This document shows positions 10,629 through 21,110 of a stretch of DNA of 64,000 nucleotides, one piece after another. The translations under genes were made by a program, and so were the position numbers. Numbering within the stretch: position 1 is the stretch's first letter; every line of letters starts with the position of its first letter. Origin of the DNA: Wyeomyia smithii (taxonomy: Eukaryota > Arthropoda > Insecta > Diptera > Culicidae); NCBI RefSeq assembly GCF_029784165.1, contig NC_073694.1, positions 54,249,433 to 54,313,432 on the forward strand, written 5' to 3'. Under the pieces are notes generated by a model. That model did no database searches. It saw nothing but the letters and a program-made list of their open reading frames with translations, and was not told where the DNA came from.

Positions 10629-12794
10629 CTACAACTTTAATGCTATTAAGGTTTCTTTATACAGTTTCTCCGCTATTAAATCGTCCTTGGCAAGTTCCGT
10701 AATGTCTGTTCGTTCGCAGTCACTGCATCCGATATAAAACAAAAATAAGATTATACCAATCGTTTGTAACAAAAACAACAAGGTCCACTTACTTGAAGAA
10801 TTCTCCAGAAATTTCACTCAGCGCTGGGTCAGTCGCCAGACGAACCATTGTTTGCGACCCCTGGTAGGGGCTCTTCATAAATAGCCACATCCATGGATAG
10901 GTTAGCGCCTTGGCAAACAGGGCCTTCATAATTGGTGAGTATCGCAGGTGATCGGTCCCCCGAACCAACCCAGGACTGCAAGCGTTTACCGTTATTCTGG
11001 ATTTGTCTGTGGAAGAAATAATTGCTTATTTATGATCAATAGTATTACACCGGAATGAAAGTCGCCGATAGTAACAAATCTTTCTCGGCTTGCGTCCAAA
11101 GTATTATCTTTCAGCCTTTTGATAAAAAAATAGAATTATGAAGGAAAGCTCAAAGCTCGAAATAGAGAGAAATATACCATTTTTAGTGCCGGAAACTAGA
11201 TGTAACCGCCTCTATCTAGTCCCCCGATAATTTGTTAACGGGGTTTTGTTCATTTTTGCGCAGAAAAAAAATCAGCGGCAATAGAAAACCCAAAACCATG
11301 CAAATACGGGGTGAAAAGGAATAAAATAGACCCTTTCCCGTGTTTTGTACATAATGAAACCATAACCAATCGATTTGTTGACCAATTTTACATCAGAAAT
11401 ACTATATTTCAAGTTGCCAGCCCGGTGGTGATTAATTAGTGAGAATTCAGTAAAATGTTAAAGTATTTTGCCATATTTCCACCTTCACGTTCCTGAACTT
11501 CAAAACGAGGGTGAGCCTGCAAACAGATTTCGGTTTTTTTTATTTTGTGTTGGTCTGAGCAGGTTAAAAAAGAGGTGAAACTCGGCTCTATTTTACTGAA
11601 CATATTTCGGATACCAACAAACGTACGATGTTTCAATCTTCAACTTTACTTCATAGAGAGCCAAGAATTGGACATAAATTATGTAGCAAGTAGTCCATCT
11701 GATGTGCAATTCACTGATTTACTTCCTTCACAAACCTATTCCATCCACGTTGGAGAACCGAACGATTCTCGAACGTGCGCTTAACATATTGTCCAGTAGA
11801 ATTCACATACCGGCAATTGCGGGTCAATTTTATCGCTTACAACTTCTTTCTGGGGCGGAAAAAGAACTCCTACGTGCATTCCGAGTGCTACAAGTATATT
11901 CGAATGGCCGTATTGAACGTATGCACTAGAGCGCTCATTGGTCGAAAAATACCATCCAAATGCAATCACAAAACTCAATAAATCCCGCCTTGCTCACCTG
12001 CCTTCAGTTTCCTGTCCAGTATTCGGGTGGCCATCACGACGGCAAGCTTGGAGTGGGCGAATGCATCTCTCGCGTGGAACGTGGGTGCCCAGGCTCCGAT
12101 GTTGAGTGGATCCTCGATGTTCATTTTGCCTGCTGTGTACCCATGTGCGGAGACATTAATTATCCGACCCTGTGGCGCTTTTTCCAGCATCGGCAGCAGC
12201 AGCTGTGTAAGCAAAAATGGACCTAGGAGGCACGAATCGGATAACGATAACATGTGTTGAATGAATTTAACCAAAAGTTGAACGATTTTAAATTTGCTAA
12301 TGCAATCAATATTATATGAATTTTGACTGAATCACATTATAAGAATGCGTATGATAAAAAGTATGACAACCAAAAAAAAGTCTCCTACCCAGATAGTTAC
12401 ACTGCAGATGTGCCTCAAAGCCATCGGTTGTTCGCTCCTCAGGATGAAATATGATACCGGCGTTGTTGATCAGCACGTCAATATGCGTGTGGCGCGTTTG
12501 AAGCTCCCGTACGAACCGCCGGACGCAGTCAAAGGAGCGCAAGTCAAGTGGCAGCAGCTCCAGTGAGGCACCAGGAATTTCACGGATGATTGATTGCCGT
12601 GCGCGGACGCCTTTCTCCAGGCAGCGACATGCCATTATGACGTGTGCCGAGCGTCGCACCAGCTCCTGGCACAATACCTTCCCGATTCCACCGCTGGTCC
12701 CCGTTACAACGACCACCTGCTCACGGATGGAATTTGAGTTCGGGCATACCTGGCCTCCCATGTACATTCTGCAAAATCGTAGAGATTGGAACAA
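10629..12794 (-). CDS. Retinol dehydrogenase-like short-chain dehydrogenase/reductase, four exons, catalytic residues substituted
   Basis: Exons on the minus strand: 12794-12389, 12222-11998, 11006-10793 and 10722-10629. All three introns are GT-AG and the frame closes exactly (939 bp, 312 residues with the Met at 12794). An in-frame Met nine residues later follows a TTTTGCAG-like acceptor, so a further 5' exon is possible. Visible SDR features are TGTSGGIGK (dinucleotide binding, ~31-39), VLINNAGI, the structural Asn in NYLGPF, and SPGLV. The length fits the RDH11/12 group (about 300-330). By family knowledge these enzymes reduce retinal or other carbonyls with NADP(H) at the ER. Here the catalytic Ser of NVSS reads Ala (NVSAHGY) and the YxxxK Tyr reads Phe (FAHSK). 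It may therefore be a pseudoenzyme, though the intact frame and splice sites argue that it is still expressed. Confidence 0.88.
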
Positions 12795-13480
12795 TAGTGA
12801 GGATTAGTATCATTCATGCTCTTTATGGCAAACAAATTTGGAATTGTTAGAGCAAATACATCATCCACGATGGGTTTCAAGATTTAATAGTTTTTTAAAT
12901 TTATGCACAGTGATAAGTTGTTTTAAATTTTTATAAGCTTAGTTTCTAAATTTGAAACCTAGTTGCTGGACTTACCTCCATCACATATAGCTCATGAATA
13001 ATTTATCGTCTTAATCAGATCTGTTGATGACATATTATTAAGATTTAGATTTTTTCTACAGAGTAAGGAAAAAACTCACTTTCGGACCCAAAAGCCTTTT
13101 TCATCGGCCTAAGGTTATCAAATTTAGGTAGTTTTCCTACTCGGATATTATCTTGTAATTTGAAAGGAGTGTAGTTTGAACATAAAAAGTAATGTCAATC
13201 GATCATTGGTGAAAGTACCCTCTTGGAAGAATGAGACGCCATTCTGAATATTTTTAAAATAATTATTTTATAGGGTTTCTAAATGAAGTCCGGAGGCGGA
13301 GAGTTGCAACTATTTTTAGGCTTGATTTGCATCTTCCATCAAAACTGGTCATTGCTTGTGATCAGTAATTATGTCTGGTTACCAAGTAACATTAAATAAT
13401 AAATTTAGAGTAGCAGCTTTGATACCGTGACCAGAATTCGCACCAATTTCCCTACCGTGAGACAGGTTTTGCTACCAGTG
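12795..13480. other. Upstream of SDR gene, nothing recognised
   Basis: AT-rich sequence with no open frame of note. It should contain the SDR promoter and any further 5' exon, but no TATA or initiator stands out clearly enough to call. Confidence 0.4.
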
Positions 13481-13610
13481 ATTATGCCTTTCGTGCCCTT
13501 CGAAATTTTGCCTTTTGAAATATTCTGCCTTGTGTGTACAGTCATAGAGTTCTGCCTTTCATGATTCTGCCTTTCGTGCTTCTGCCTTTCGTGATTCTGC
13601 CTTCTGTGGC
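13481..13610. repeat. Tandem array of TTCTGCCTTTCGTGA-like words
   Basis: About seven imperfect copies of a 14-16 base word with core TGCCTTTCGTG, closest to one another at 13555-13600. The core GCCTTTCGTG is shared with the right-hand array at 15541-15711, which reads TTTCAGCCTTTCGTG, although this array lies about 480 bases outside that element's terminal repeat. Confidence 0.7.
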
Positions 13611-14088
13611 GAACCCGTGACTTCCGATTTCTGCACAACTGAATTAAACTAAAGTATGATCAAATACTCTCCATATTGATGATTCTACAACCGGGATTAT
13701 ATCCAGAAACTAGAAATCTTTGGCGAAATCTGTTAAAAGCTGATGATAATTATTGAAAATATTAATTTTAAAATACTGCACAATAATTATATTTTCAGAA
13801 CTTTGAAAACGAAAATTGATGTCCGATGCCATCTTGAAGTCCGAGATTTCGACCTCCGGTTTGCTAAAAGTCAAAAACGCCACCTACAGGTCTGAAAATG
13901 ATGTCTATGAAATTGATGGGGGTGGTGTAGACGAATTTAATACATCATGAACCGACATTTTGTAACATTCCTGAGGATGACTATTCTTTCACATTTACGA
14001 TTCTTATCGTTTAACTTCGAAAACGAAAATTTCCGCTGAATGGATTATTTTACAGAAAATCTTTGAATTTTCCGATGGCAGCAACTCC
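13611..14088. other. Non-coding, no gene seen
   Basis: 13800-13870 (CCGATGCCATCTTGAAGTCCG and flanks) loosely resembles 34510-34560, so it is probably repeat-derived. Nothing else is recognised. Confidence 0.35.
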
Positions 14089-14922
14089 TTAAGGGGTAAT
14101 ATCTACCAAATGCTCAAAAAACAAGGCTTTTTTCATGAAGTTTTTACAAGACATTTGAGATGTAAGGTATATGAATAATATATCATTGGATTGAGCAGCT
14201 CTTGCAGAATAGAAAAAAATATTTTTATTGCTATTTTTGTTACAAAATGGCTGTGCAGCGATTGCCGTGAACCGTTTGTCGTGCCCAACTCCACCTATAA
14301 CCAAAACAATTTTTTTTTCATTATCTACATAAGTGTCGCTAGTGAAGTACACATGATTATATTTTTTGAGTTTTCTTCGCAAAATGACAACGGTTTGAAA
14401 AAAAAAAATTCTGTTTCGACAAAAAAAATCGACTTTGATTGTTTATAACTTTAGTTGTTGTTAATCAATCGCTAAAATCGTGTGTACTTCACTAGATAAT
14501 CTAATGAAGAAGCTACAGTTAAAATTTTAAGTCAATCGGATGTAAACTATTTCAGTTCTACTGCTCGCCGATTTTTAAAACATGGTTTTGAGAAAAACGC
14601 GTTTAAAGTTTCAAAATGCTCATAGCATCTTAAGAATCGCAATAATAAAGACCCTAATAAGTTTTTTAGCTTCAGTCAGCTTTCACTGCGCCGTAAAGTT
14701 GTCCTTCCTGGGTTTTATTTTCCTCTTGTTCCTTTTTGTCATCTGATGTATGGCTGTGCCTAGCCTCTTTCGCGATATCAGACATGCAATGCTCAATGAC
14801 TTTGACACAGTTGGCGCCCGATCCCACGCAAAACTCAAACTTGTCACTCATATTTAAGTACTTTTGAATATAACTCACAGTTAAAAAGTATAGAAAAACT
14901 CAAACAAAGAATGTACACAACG

Positions 14923-15114
14923 AGAAAGGCTGATCGATTAAACAAAGGGAAACTGTGAGTAAACACGTTCGGGTTAGTAACGAAAGGCTGAAACTCAAAA
15001 GGCTGAAACCCGAAAGGCTGAAAAGTATGTTTCATAACGAAAGGCTGAATGCACAAAAGGCTGAAACCACAAAAGGCTGAATGAACGAAAGGCTGAAACA
15101 TGAAAGGCTGAAAC
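14923..15114 (+). repeat. GAAAGGCTGAA array, left arm
   Basis: Nine imperfect copies of the core AAAGGCTGAA, spaced roughly 11-56 bases (mostly 11-16). Variants include CGAAAGGCTGAA, CAAAAGGCTGAA and TGAAAGGCTGAA. It is the reverse complement of the right array, so a transcript crossing both would pair. A minus-strand 85-residue frame here is only a shadow of the repeat. Confidence 0.85.
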
Positions 15115-15289
15115 TTCTGTAACTTGAATCATAATCGTTGAAAAATTCGGAGACATGGATAACAAACCTTTATAAAGTGACAGAGTTCAATGTTTGAGTA
15201 TTAATTGGTTTGTGCAATGGAAAATTAATTTTCGGCAACATTTGAATCTATACACACTTGACTCTTGTACACGTTTCCTAGATGATTCA

Positions 15290-15520
15290 GGGCGAGACGG
15301 CCGAAGGCCGCGAGTGTGCGCCGGCGACCCGCCGTCGGAAGCGCCGGCCACTGCGGGGGGGCAGCCCCCCCGCAGAAATCACCTCTGTATAGGTTCGTTC
15401 GTTTTCCTAGGTCTACTGACTCGTAGGGGTGATCCCCTAGTTTAGTCCGAACGAGCGATAGCGAGTAAGGACAGCATACATCTCGGACAATCGAGTCGGC
15501 CGTAGGACGCGAGTGTTCTT
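15290..15520. other. GC-rich island with hairpins inside the TTAA element
   Basis: 15290-15380 is about three-quarters G+C in an otherwise AT-rich kilobase. It holds CTGCGGGGGGG/CCCCCCCGCAG with a CAG loop (15351-15375), and TAGGGG/CCCCTA around TGAT near 15415-15430. The word CGGCCGAAGGCCGCGAGTGT (15298-15317) recurs with two mismatches at 15497-15516. No protein frame is recognised. The composition suggests an origin different from the flanks. Confidence 0.75.
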
Positions 15521-15540
15521 TTAGAAATGTACTTTGTGAA

Positions 15541-15711
15541 TTTCAGCCTTATGATTTTCAGCTTTTCTTGATTCAGCCTTTCATGTTTTCAGCCTTTCGT
15601 GTTTTCAGCCTTATGTAGTTTTCAGCCTTTCGTGATTTCAGCCTTTCGAATTTCAGCCTTTCGAATTTCAGCATTTCGTGTTTCAGCCTCATGAGTTTCA
15701 GCCTTTCGTAG
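15541..15711 (-). repeat. TTCAGCCTTTCGTG array, right arm
   Basis: About eleven imperfect copies of TTTCAGCCTTTCG-like words, spaced 14-17 bases. Read on the minus strand this is the same CGAAAGGCTGAA word as the left arm. The arms lie 426 bases apart. Confidence 0.85.
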
Positions 15712-16043
15712 TAGACCCACACGTTCTGTAGAGACACTATAACGGTCGAAACTTGATGCGGAGACCTCTATACTTCAAATTTGAAACACGATAACGATCA
15801 TGGGTAACTTCTATTAGTTTGCAAAGCCTCGAAATAAAAAGTAAAAGGAGCATCGCCAAATTAAACGAAAAATGTTATTTTGGAGTATAAAAGTTGTTCG
15901 GTAAAAATTGATTTAAACGAACTTTGAGTTTAGATCTGTACTTGGGCGATGTAGATTTTGATTCTTGGATAGTTTTAGTATGATTTAAGTCAATAAAAAA
16001 AAATGGCGAAAAAATTTTTTTTTTGGTAGATATTACCCCTTAA

Positions 16044-17264
16044 CGAAGAAATAGTGGTAGTGCTCTCCGTAGTGAGGGCAAGATAGCATCAATGACGCTT
16101 GCAAACAATAATTAAAACTGTTTTTTTTTTCGATAAAACCAAAATATTTTCATCATCACACCGGATTTTAAACGAACAAAATGATATGGCATGGCAACCC
16201 GGTTAAAAATTATGGATTCAATAGGAACACAAAAAAATAAATTTTTGTGTTCAACAAATTAGTCCTAAGTAACTTCTGAGCCAAACACCACAAAAGATCA
16301 AAATAATGATCGTAGTGGTCCAAATCTTTAAAAAAACTTCTGAGCCACCACAACAAGAATCCCCAGCAACTTCGGATACTAAGCTAGTTAGGTATGATGT
16401 TAGGTCGTCCGTTCAATATAATATAATATTCTATAACACAAGCAAATAATGAAGTTATAACTAAATCAGTATAGATTTTACATAATACTTCTACAAAATT
16501 ATAGTATACTTACTTTTCTTTTTGAGATAGTCGATTTCACATTATTACAAACATGATAACTGAAGTGAAAGGTTAATTCTAACAATCATGAAATGATGAT
16601 TTTCGCATAATTTTATTCTCAGACAATTTTTATAAGAGTATTGAAAAAAAGCTCAAGTAACTCGTAAGCCGTTGAAAGTATTGAATACATTGTTCGACAA
16701 AAGAGAAAAATATGCGGCCCTAAAGCTCAAAATAGTTGCCCTAGAAAGATAATAGCTTTATAACCATTCCTGGTAATTTTGGAGCTTCTAGTGTATGAAG
16801 AAGTGCGTCAAAGTATTGTCGTATTGTAATTGATCGCCGGATTCGTCGTTTCTACGTTATGTTTATGAGAAAACTTCTGCAAGTCTTTGGAAAAGTTATC
16901 TGTTTTAGGGGCACCATGAATCACAGGAATGGGTAAAAAGCTATAATCTTCCTTTTTTTTAACTTAAGCTCTAGGGTCAAACCTGTGTTTTCCAGTGAAA
17001 TCAGGAAAGAAGATTATATCAAATCTGTGATAGGATATTGAATTATGTAAACTCATCGTAGACTTTAAATCAACGCTGAGTAAAAAGATTTTTCGCGTGA
17101 AAAATCTCGTAAGTTTCGGAATTCGCGTAAAAAACTTAGTGTAGTGTATTCTAAGCCCAGGATGACGCCTTGAAACCGAAAATTGGTTCTGCCAGGTTAT
17201 TATTATTTTTCTTTATTGGATGTGTTTCGAAAATGTAGAATGTGAGATGGTGAGGATAATGCGT
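16044..17264. repeat. Non-coding stretch containing a dispersed repeat (16720-16960)
   Basis: 16720-16960 aligns by eye with 53815-54050 in the same orientation: both have GTTGCCCT, AGATTATAGCTTTTTAACCA-like words, GAAGTGCGTCA and GTTATCT..T.TAGGGG. It is an unclassified repeat without coding capacity. The rest of the stretch is AT-rich and featureless to me. Confidence 0.5.
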
Positions 17265-18836
17265 AACACCGGTGCCAAGTGCACCTACAGGGATAAAATA
17301 GACTCCACACGTGGTCCCTAGCCTCTTATCCAGTCACTCCTATCCGAGTGACGACCTTCACGCGGTGCCAGTTGGGATACGAGAAACCAAGGGAAGATCG
17401 GATCAGTGCGTCTTGAGCTGCCCGACAGATCAGACGTATTTTCGGTTGCTTGTGGACTGGTCTTTGACTGCCTATAGCTTCAAAGTTTGTGTTTTGTCAG
17501 TGTGTCTTTTAGAGATTACCTGGAAGTTAACTTACATCAGTCTTTTTCAAGACTACCTATTTCTTTCTTTCTCAATACTTGCAATTTGATATTATTCTTG
17601 AACTTTTTTTCGTATCACCTGAAATGGCAGGACGAAAAAAGAAACCACGGATCGCTACGGGGAGGAAAAGAGAGGCATCTCTTTCTGAAACTAGCTTATG
17701 CAGTGAAAATTTATATGATATTCTGCCTGAGCAAGAAGCCGGCGAAATTGAAATGTTCGAACGTAAAACTATTCAAAGTGAAATTTCTGTAAAAAAGGAG
17801 AAAGTTCCACCTATTGTGGTAACTATTGCTTCTGAATTTAATATTTTAAAAAGAGAACTTTCTACGTTTCTCTCCGACGTCAAAGTTACTTATAAAATTG
17901 GCCGAAGAGGCGAATGCCGTTTACTGGCCCAAACATTGAAAGATTGGAATCGTCTTATTCAGTATTTAACTGAAAAGATGTATAAATTTTTTACATATGA
18001 TACGAAGAGCGCCAAGCCGTTCAAGGTCGTATTGAAAGTTCTCACCAACGATCAAACCGTTGATGAGATCAAAATTACTTTGACAGAATTACTTGGTATA
18101 GCCCCTACCCAAGTTATTCTGATGAAACAAAAATCACAGTCAGCGAACTGGAATTTCCCTTGTAAATTATTTATTTCATTTTAACCGCAGTGAGGTTAAT
18201 AACTCAAATTTTTTTGAAAAAGCACATGCTTTATATAACGTGCGTGTAAAATGGGAATTATATCGAAAGTTTGGCGGAGGTGAAAAGCATATCACCCAAT
18301 GCCGTGTTTGCCAACGTTATGGCCATGGTTCAAAGTTTTGTAACATGGACCAAAAATGCCTCATTTGTGGAGACTCTTCTCACAAAAAGGACACATGTCC
18401 TGTGAAAGAGAGTAAAAATTTTCGCTGTGCCATATGTCGAATTTTTATCAATGCCCAGCCCGTTTAGCAATTATTAAGGCAAGGCAAGGTAAACAAAATT
18501 CAAAACAAACTTCAAAACAAAATTCTCCAAGCGCACCAGTGACGCATAGTCACCTACTCCTTTGCATACCCGTTTAACTTATGCACAGGTTACAGGTATT
18601 TCGAACATTATACCGCCTAGTGTTGGTAGCTCAAAAATTACCGTTAATATGGGTAAGCAAAACACGCTAGAAAATAATTGTACACCTATTACTCCAGCTA
18701 ATATTGCTGCCGAAAATATTTTTGCCTTTCTCCTAGAAAGGTATAGCAATCACTTGCAAAACCGAAAGTATAAAAGTGCTCCAAAGGGCCAAATGGCATA
18801 TATCACTCGATTCAGCTCGACGAGCTGAGCATTTCC

Positions 18837-18840
<4 letters not shown>

Positions 18841-18880
<40 letters not shown>
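18841..18880 (+). repeat. (TG)n microsatellite
   Basis: About 40 bases of nearly pure GT dinucleotides just inside the left end of the composite repeat. Confidence 0.95.
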
Positions 18881-18885
<5 letters not shown>

Positions 18886-20099
18886 AGATTTTTATTCTCA
18901 CTCACTTTTCTCAGAGATGGCTGTGCCGATTTTCATGAAATTAATTGCAAATGAAAGGTCTTGTTGTCCCATAAGACCCTTTTAAATTTTATTGTAATCG
19001 GATTTTTAGTTTAGAGGTTATGTATCAAAATGTAAAAATCACGAAACATCATTATCTCAAAAACTACACAACCGATTTGAACAAAATTGATTTCAAATTA
19101 ACGGGCTACCTAGAAAACCTTTAACTTTTGAATTTCATGAAGATTGAACTTGTGGTTCAAAAGTTTTTAAAAGAAACGTGTTCTGAAGACTGTTTAATCT
19201 CACTCATGTTTCTCAGAGATGGCTGGACCGATTTTCATAAAATCAGTGTCAAATGGAAGGTCTAGTTGCCCCATAAGACCCTATCGATTTGTTTTGCAAT
19301 CGGACTATTACTTTACCTGTTATGTTTAAAATTGTGAAATCAGGCTATGAAAAGGAACATATTCCGAAGACTACTTGGACTCACTCACTTTTCTCAAAGA
19401 TGGCTGACCCGATTTCCACAAAATTAGTGTCAAATGAAATGTATAGCTGCCTCAAAACACCCTATTGAATTTTACTGTAAGCGGACTGTAACTTCGTCTG
19501 TAATGTATCGAAATGTGAAAATCACGAAACTTCATTATCTCAGAAACTACACAACCGATTTCAACAATATCGATATAAAATGAACTAGCTAGTTAAGGGG
19601 TAACTGATGAATTATGATTGAACACGTGGTTTAAAAGTTTGGCTGCCCTATACGTTCCCATTTCATTTAATTATAATCGAACTTAAGCAACCGTTATGTA
19701 TTAAATTGTTAATAAAACAACGGAAGTCTATTATCTCAAAGATTACATGACTTATTTGAACATAACTTGTGTCATACGAACGAGTCATCTCTCGAACTTA
19801 CAAATAACAAACTTCATAACAATTTGATATGTGGCTCAAAAGCTATGGAAAGCGAAGAAATTCAAAGACTATTTAAAACTATACCTGCTTTGATCAATAT
19901 ATGTGGCCTCAACATAATTTAAATGTGGTATCGTACTATTTGAACGTTCCAATTTAATTGATTCCTTGCGATGTGTTAAAAGTCTGCAAATGCACGACGA
20001 ATCGGCCATAGGATAAGATCAAAGTCAAATAACAAATCGTTTGAAATGATTGGGTTTATCGAAATGACAATATCCTCGACTTTTGGCTTCTGTACATCG

Positions 20100-21110
20100 T
20101 CTTAAGTCTGGATATATTCATATTGGGTGGTATTCGGTCATTTTTAGCAGATTTTCTGGCATCATTCTGACACCGGAAATACCCATATTGGGAGGTATTT
20201 AGTTATTTTGGTTGTTTTCCAGAAACTAAAAGTGGTCATCTTTAAATTCAAAATGGTGTCCAGGGTCAAATGTTTAGAGCATCATCTCGATTACAGAAAT
20301 ATTCATATTGAGTATTATTCGGTCATTTTCGACTGTTTCCTAAAAGTTGCCATTTAGCAATTCAAAATGGTGCCTGAGGTCAATTGTTAGCTCATTGCAT
20401 CATTTTAGTTCCAGATATACTCAGATTGGATGGTATTTGGTTATTTTAGGCTGTTTTTCACAAACTGGAAGTCGCCATCTTGGATTTCAAAATGATATTT
20501 GAGATAATTTCTAGCCTCTGAGCGTCCTTCTGGTTGAAGAAACACCCATATTGGGTGTTATTCGATCATTTTCGGCTGTTTCCCAGGAACCGGAAGTCGC
20601 CAACCTAGAATCCAAAATGGGATGTGTGGTCGATTTCAGCTGCTATGTATCATTCTAGATCCGGAGATACTCATGTCAGACGGAAATCGGCAATTTTTGG
20701 CTGTTTTCCAGAAGCCAGAAGTTGCCATCCTACAATTCATAGTGGTGTTCTTGCAACATGCGGGCTCCGGAGATACTCATATTGGGTGGTATTTGGTCAC
20801 TTTGGGCCGATTTTTCAGAAACCAAAAGTCGTCATTTTGAACTTTAAAATTGCCTGTGAAATCAATTTCTGTCATCTGGGCGTAATTCTGGTTCCCAAAA
20901 CATTCATATTGAATGGTATTTGGTCATTTCCGGCTGTTTGCCAGACACCGGAAGTCACCATCCTAAAATTCAAGATTGTGTCTGTGATCAATTTTTAGCT
21001 TCTGTGCATCTTTCTGGTTCCGGAGATACTTATATTTAATGGGAATCTTCCATTTTAGGCTGATTTCCAGAAACCGGAAGTTGCTATCTTACAATCCAAA
21101 ATGTTGCCTA
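20100..21110 (+). repeat. ~120-bp tandem-like repeat, copy 2
   Basis: Eight to nine diverged units, recognisable by CATATTGGGTGGTATTTGGTCA at about 20122, 20188, 20307, 20424, 20550, 20779 and 20909, each followed by GGCTGTTT.CCAGAAACCGG and CAAAATGGTGT-like phrases. It is the same family as 5134-5540 and 44990-46110. Confidence 0.75.

Larger units (their letters stand above)
14089..16043. mobile_element. Non-autonomous TTAA-flanked DNA element, ~1.95 kb
   Basis: GGGGTAATATCTACCAAA (14093-14110) is perfectly inverted at 16022-16039. Both copies are bounded outside by TTAA (14089-14092 and 16040-16043), the target preference of piggyBac-type elements. The interior (1947 bp including the repeats) has no transposase: its longest frames are 97, 85 and 83 residues and none is recognisable. 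Inside are two mirror-image arrays of a short word (14923-15114 and 15541-15711) flanking a GC-rich island (15290-15520). The superfamily is inferred only from TTAA and the terminal repeats. Confidence 0.7.

Noticed and set aside
14844..15101. 85-codon minus-strand frame with repeated QPF residues
   Set aside because: The protein repeat is only the translation of the AAAGGCTGAA array; there is no start context or domain.
15351..15430. Helitron-type 3' end (GC hairpin followed by a CTRRT-like word)
   Set aside because: The hairpin is not followed at the right distance by CTRR and T, and the enclosing TTAA-flanked inverted repeats explain the element better.
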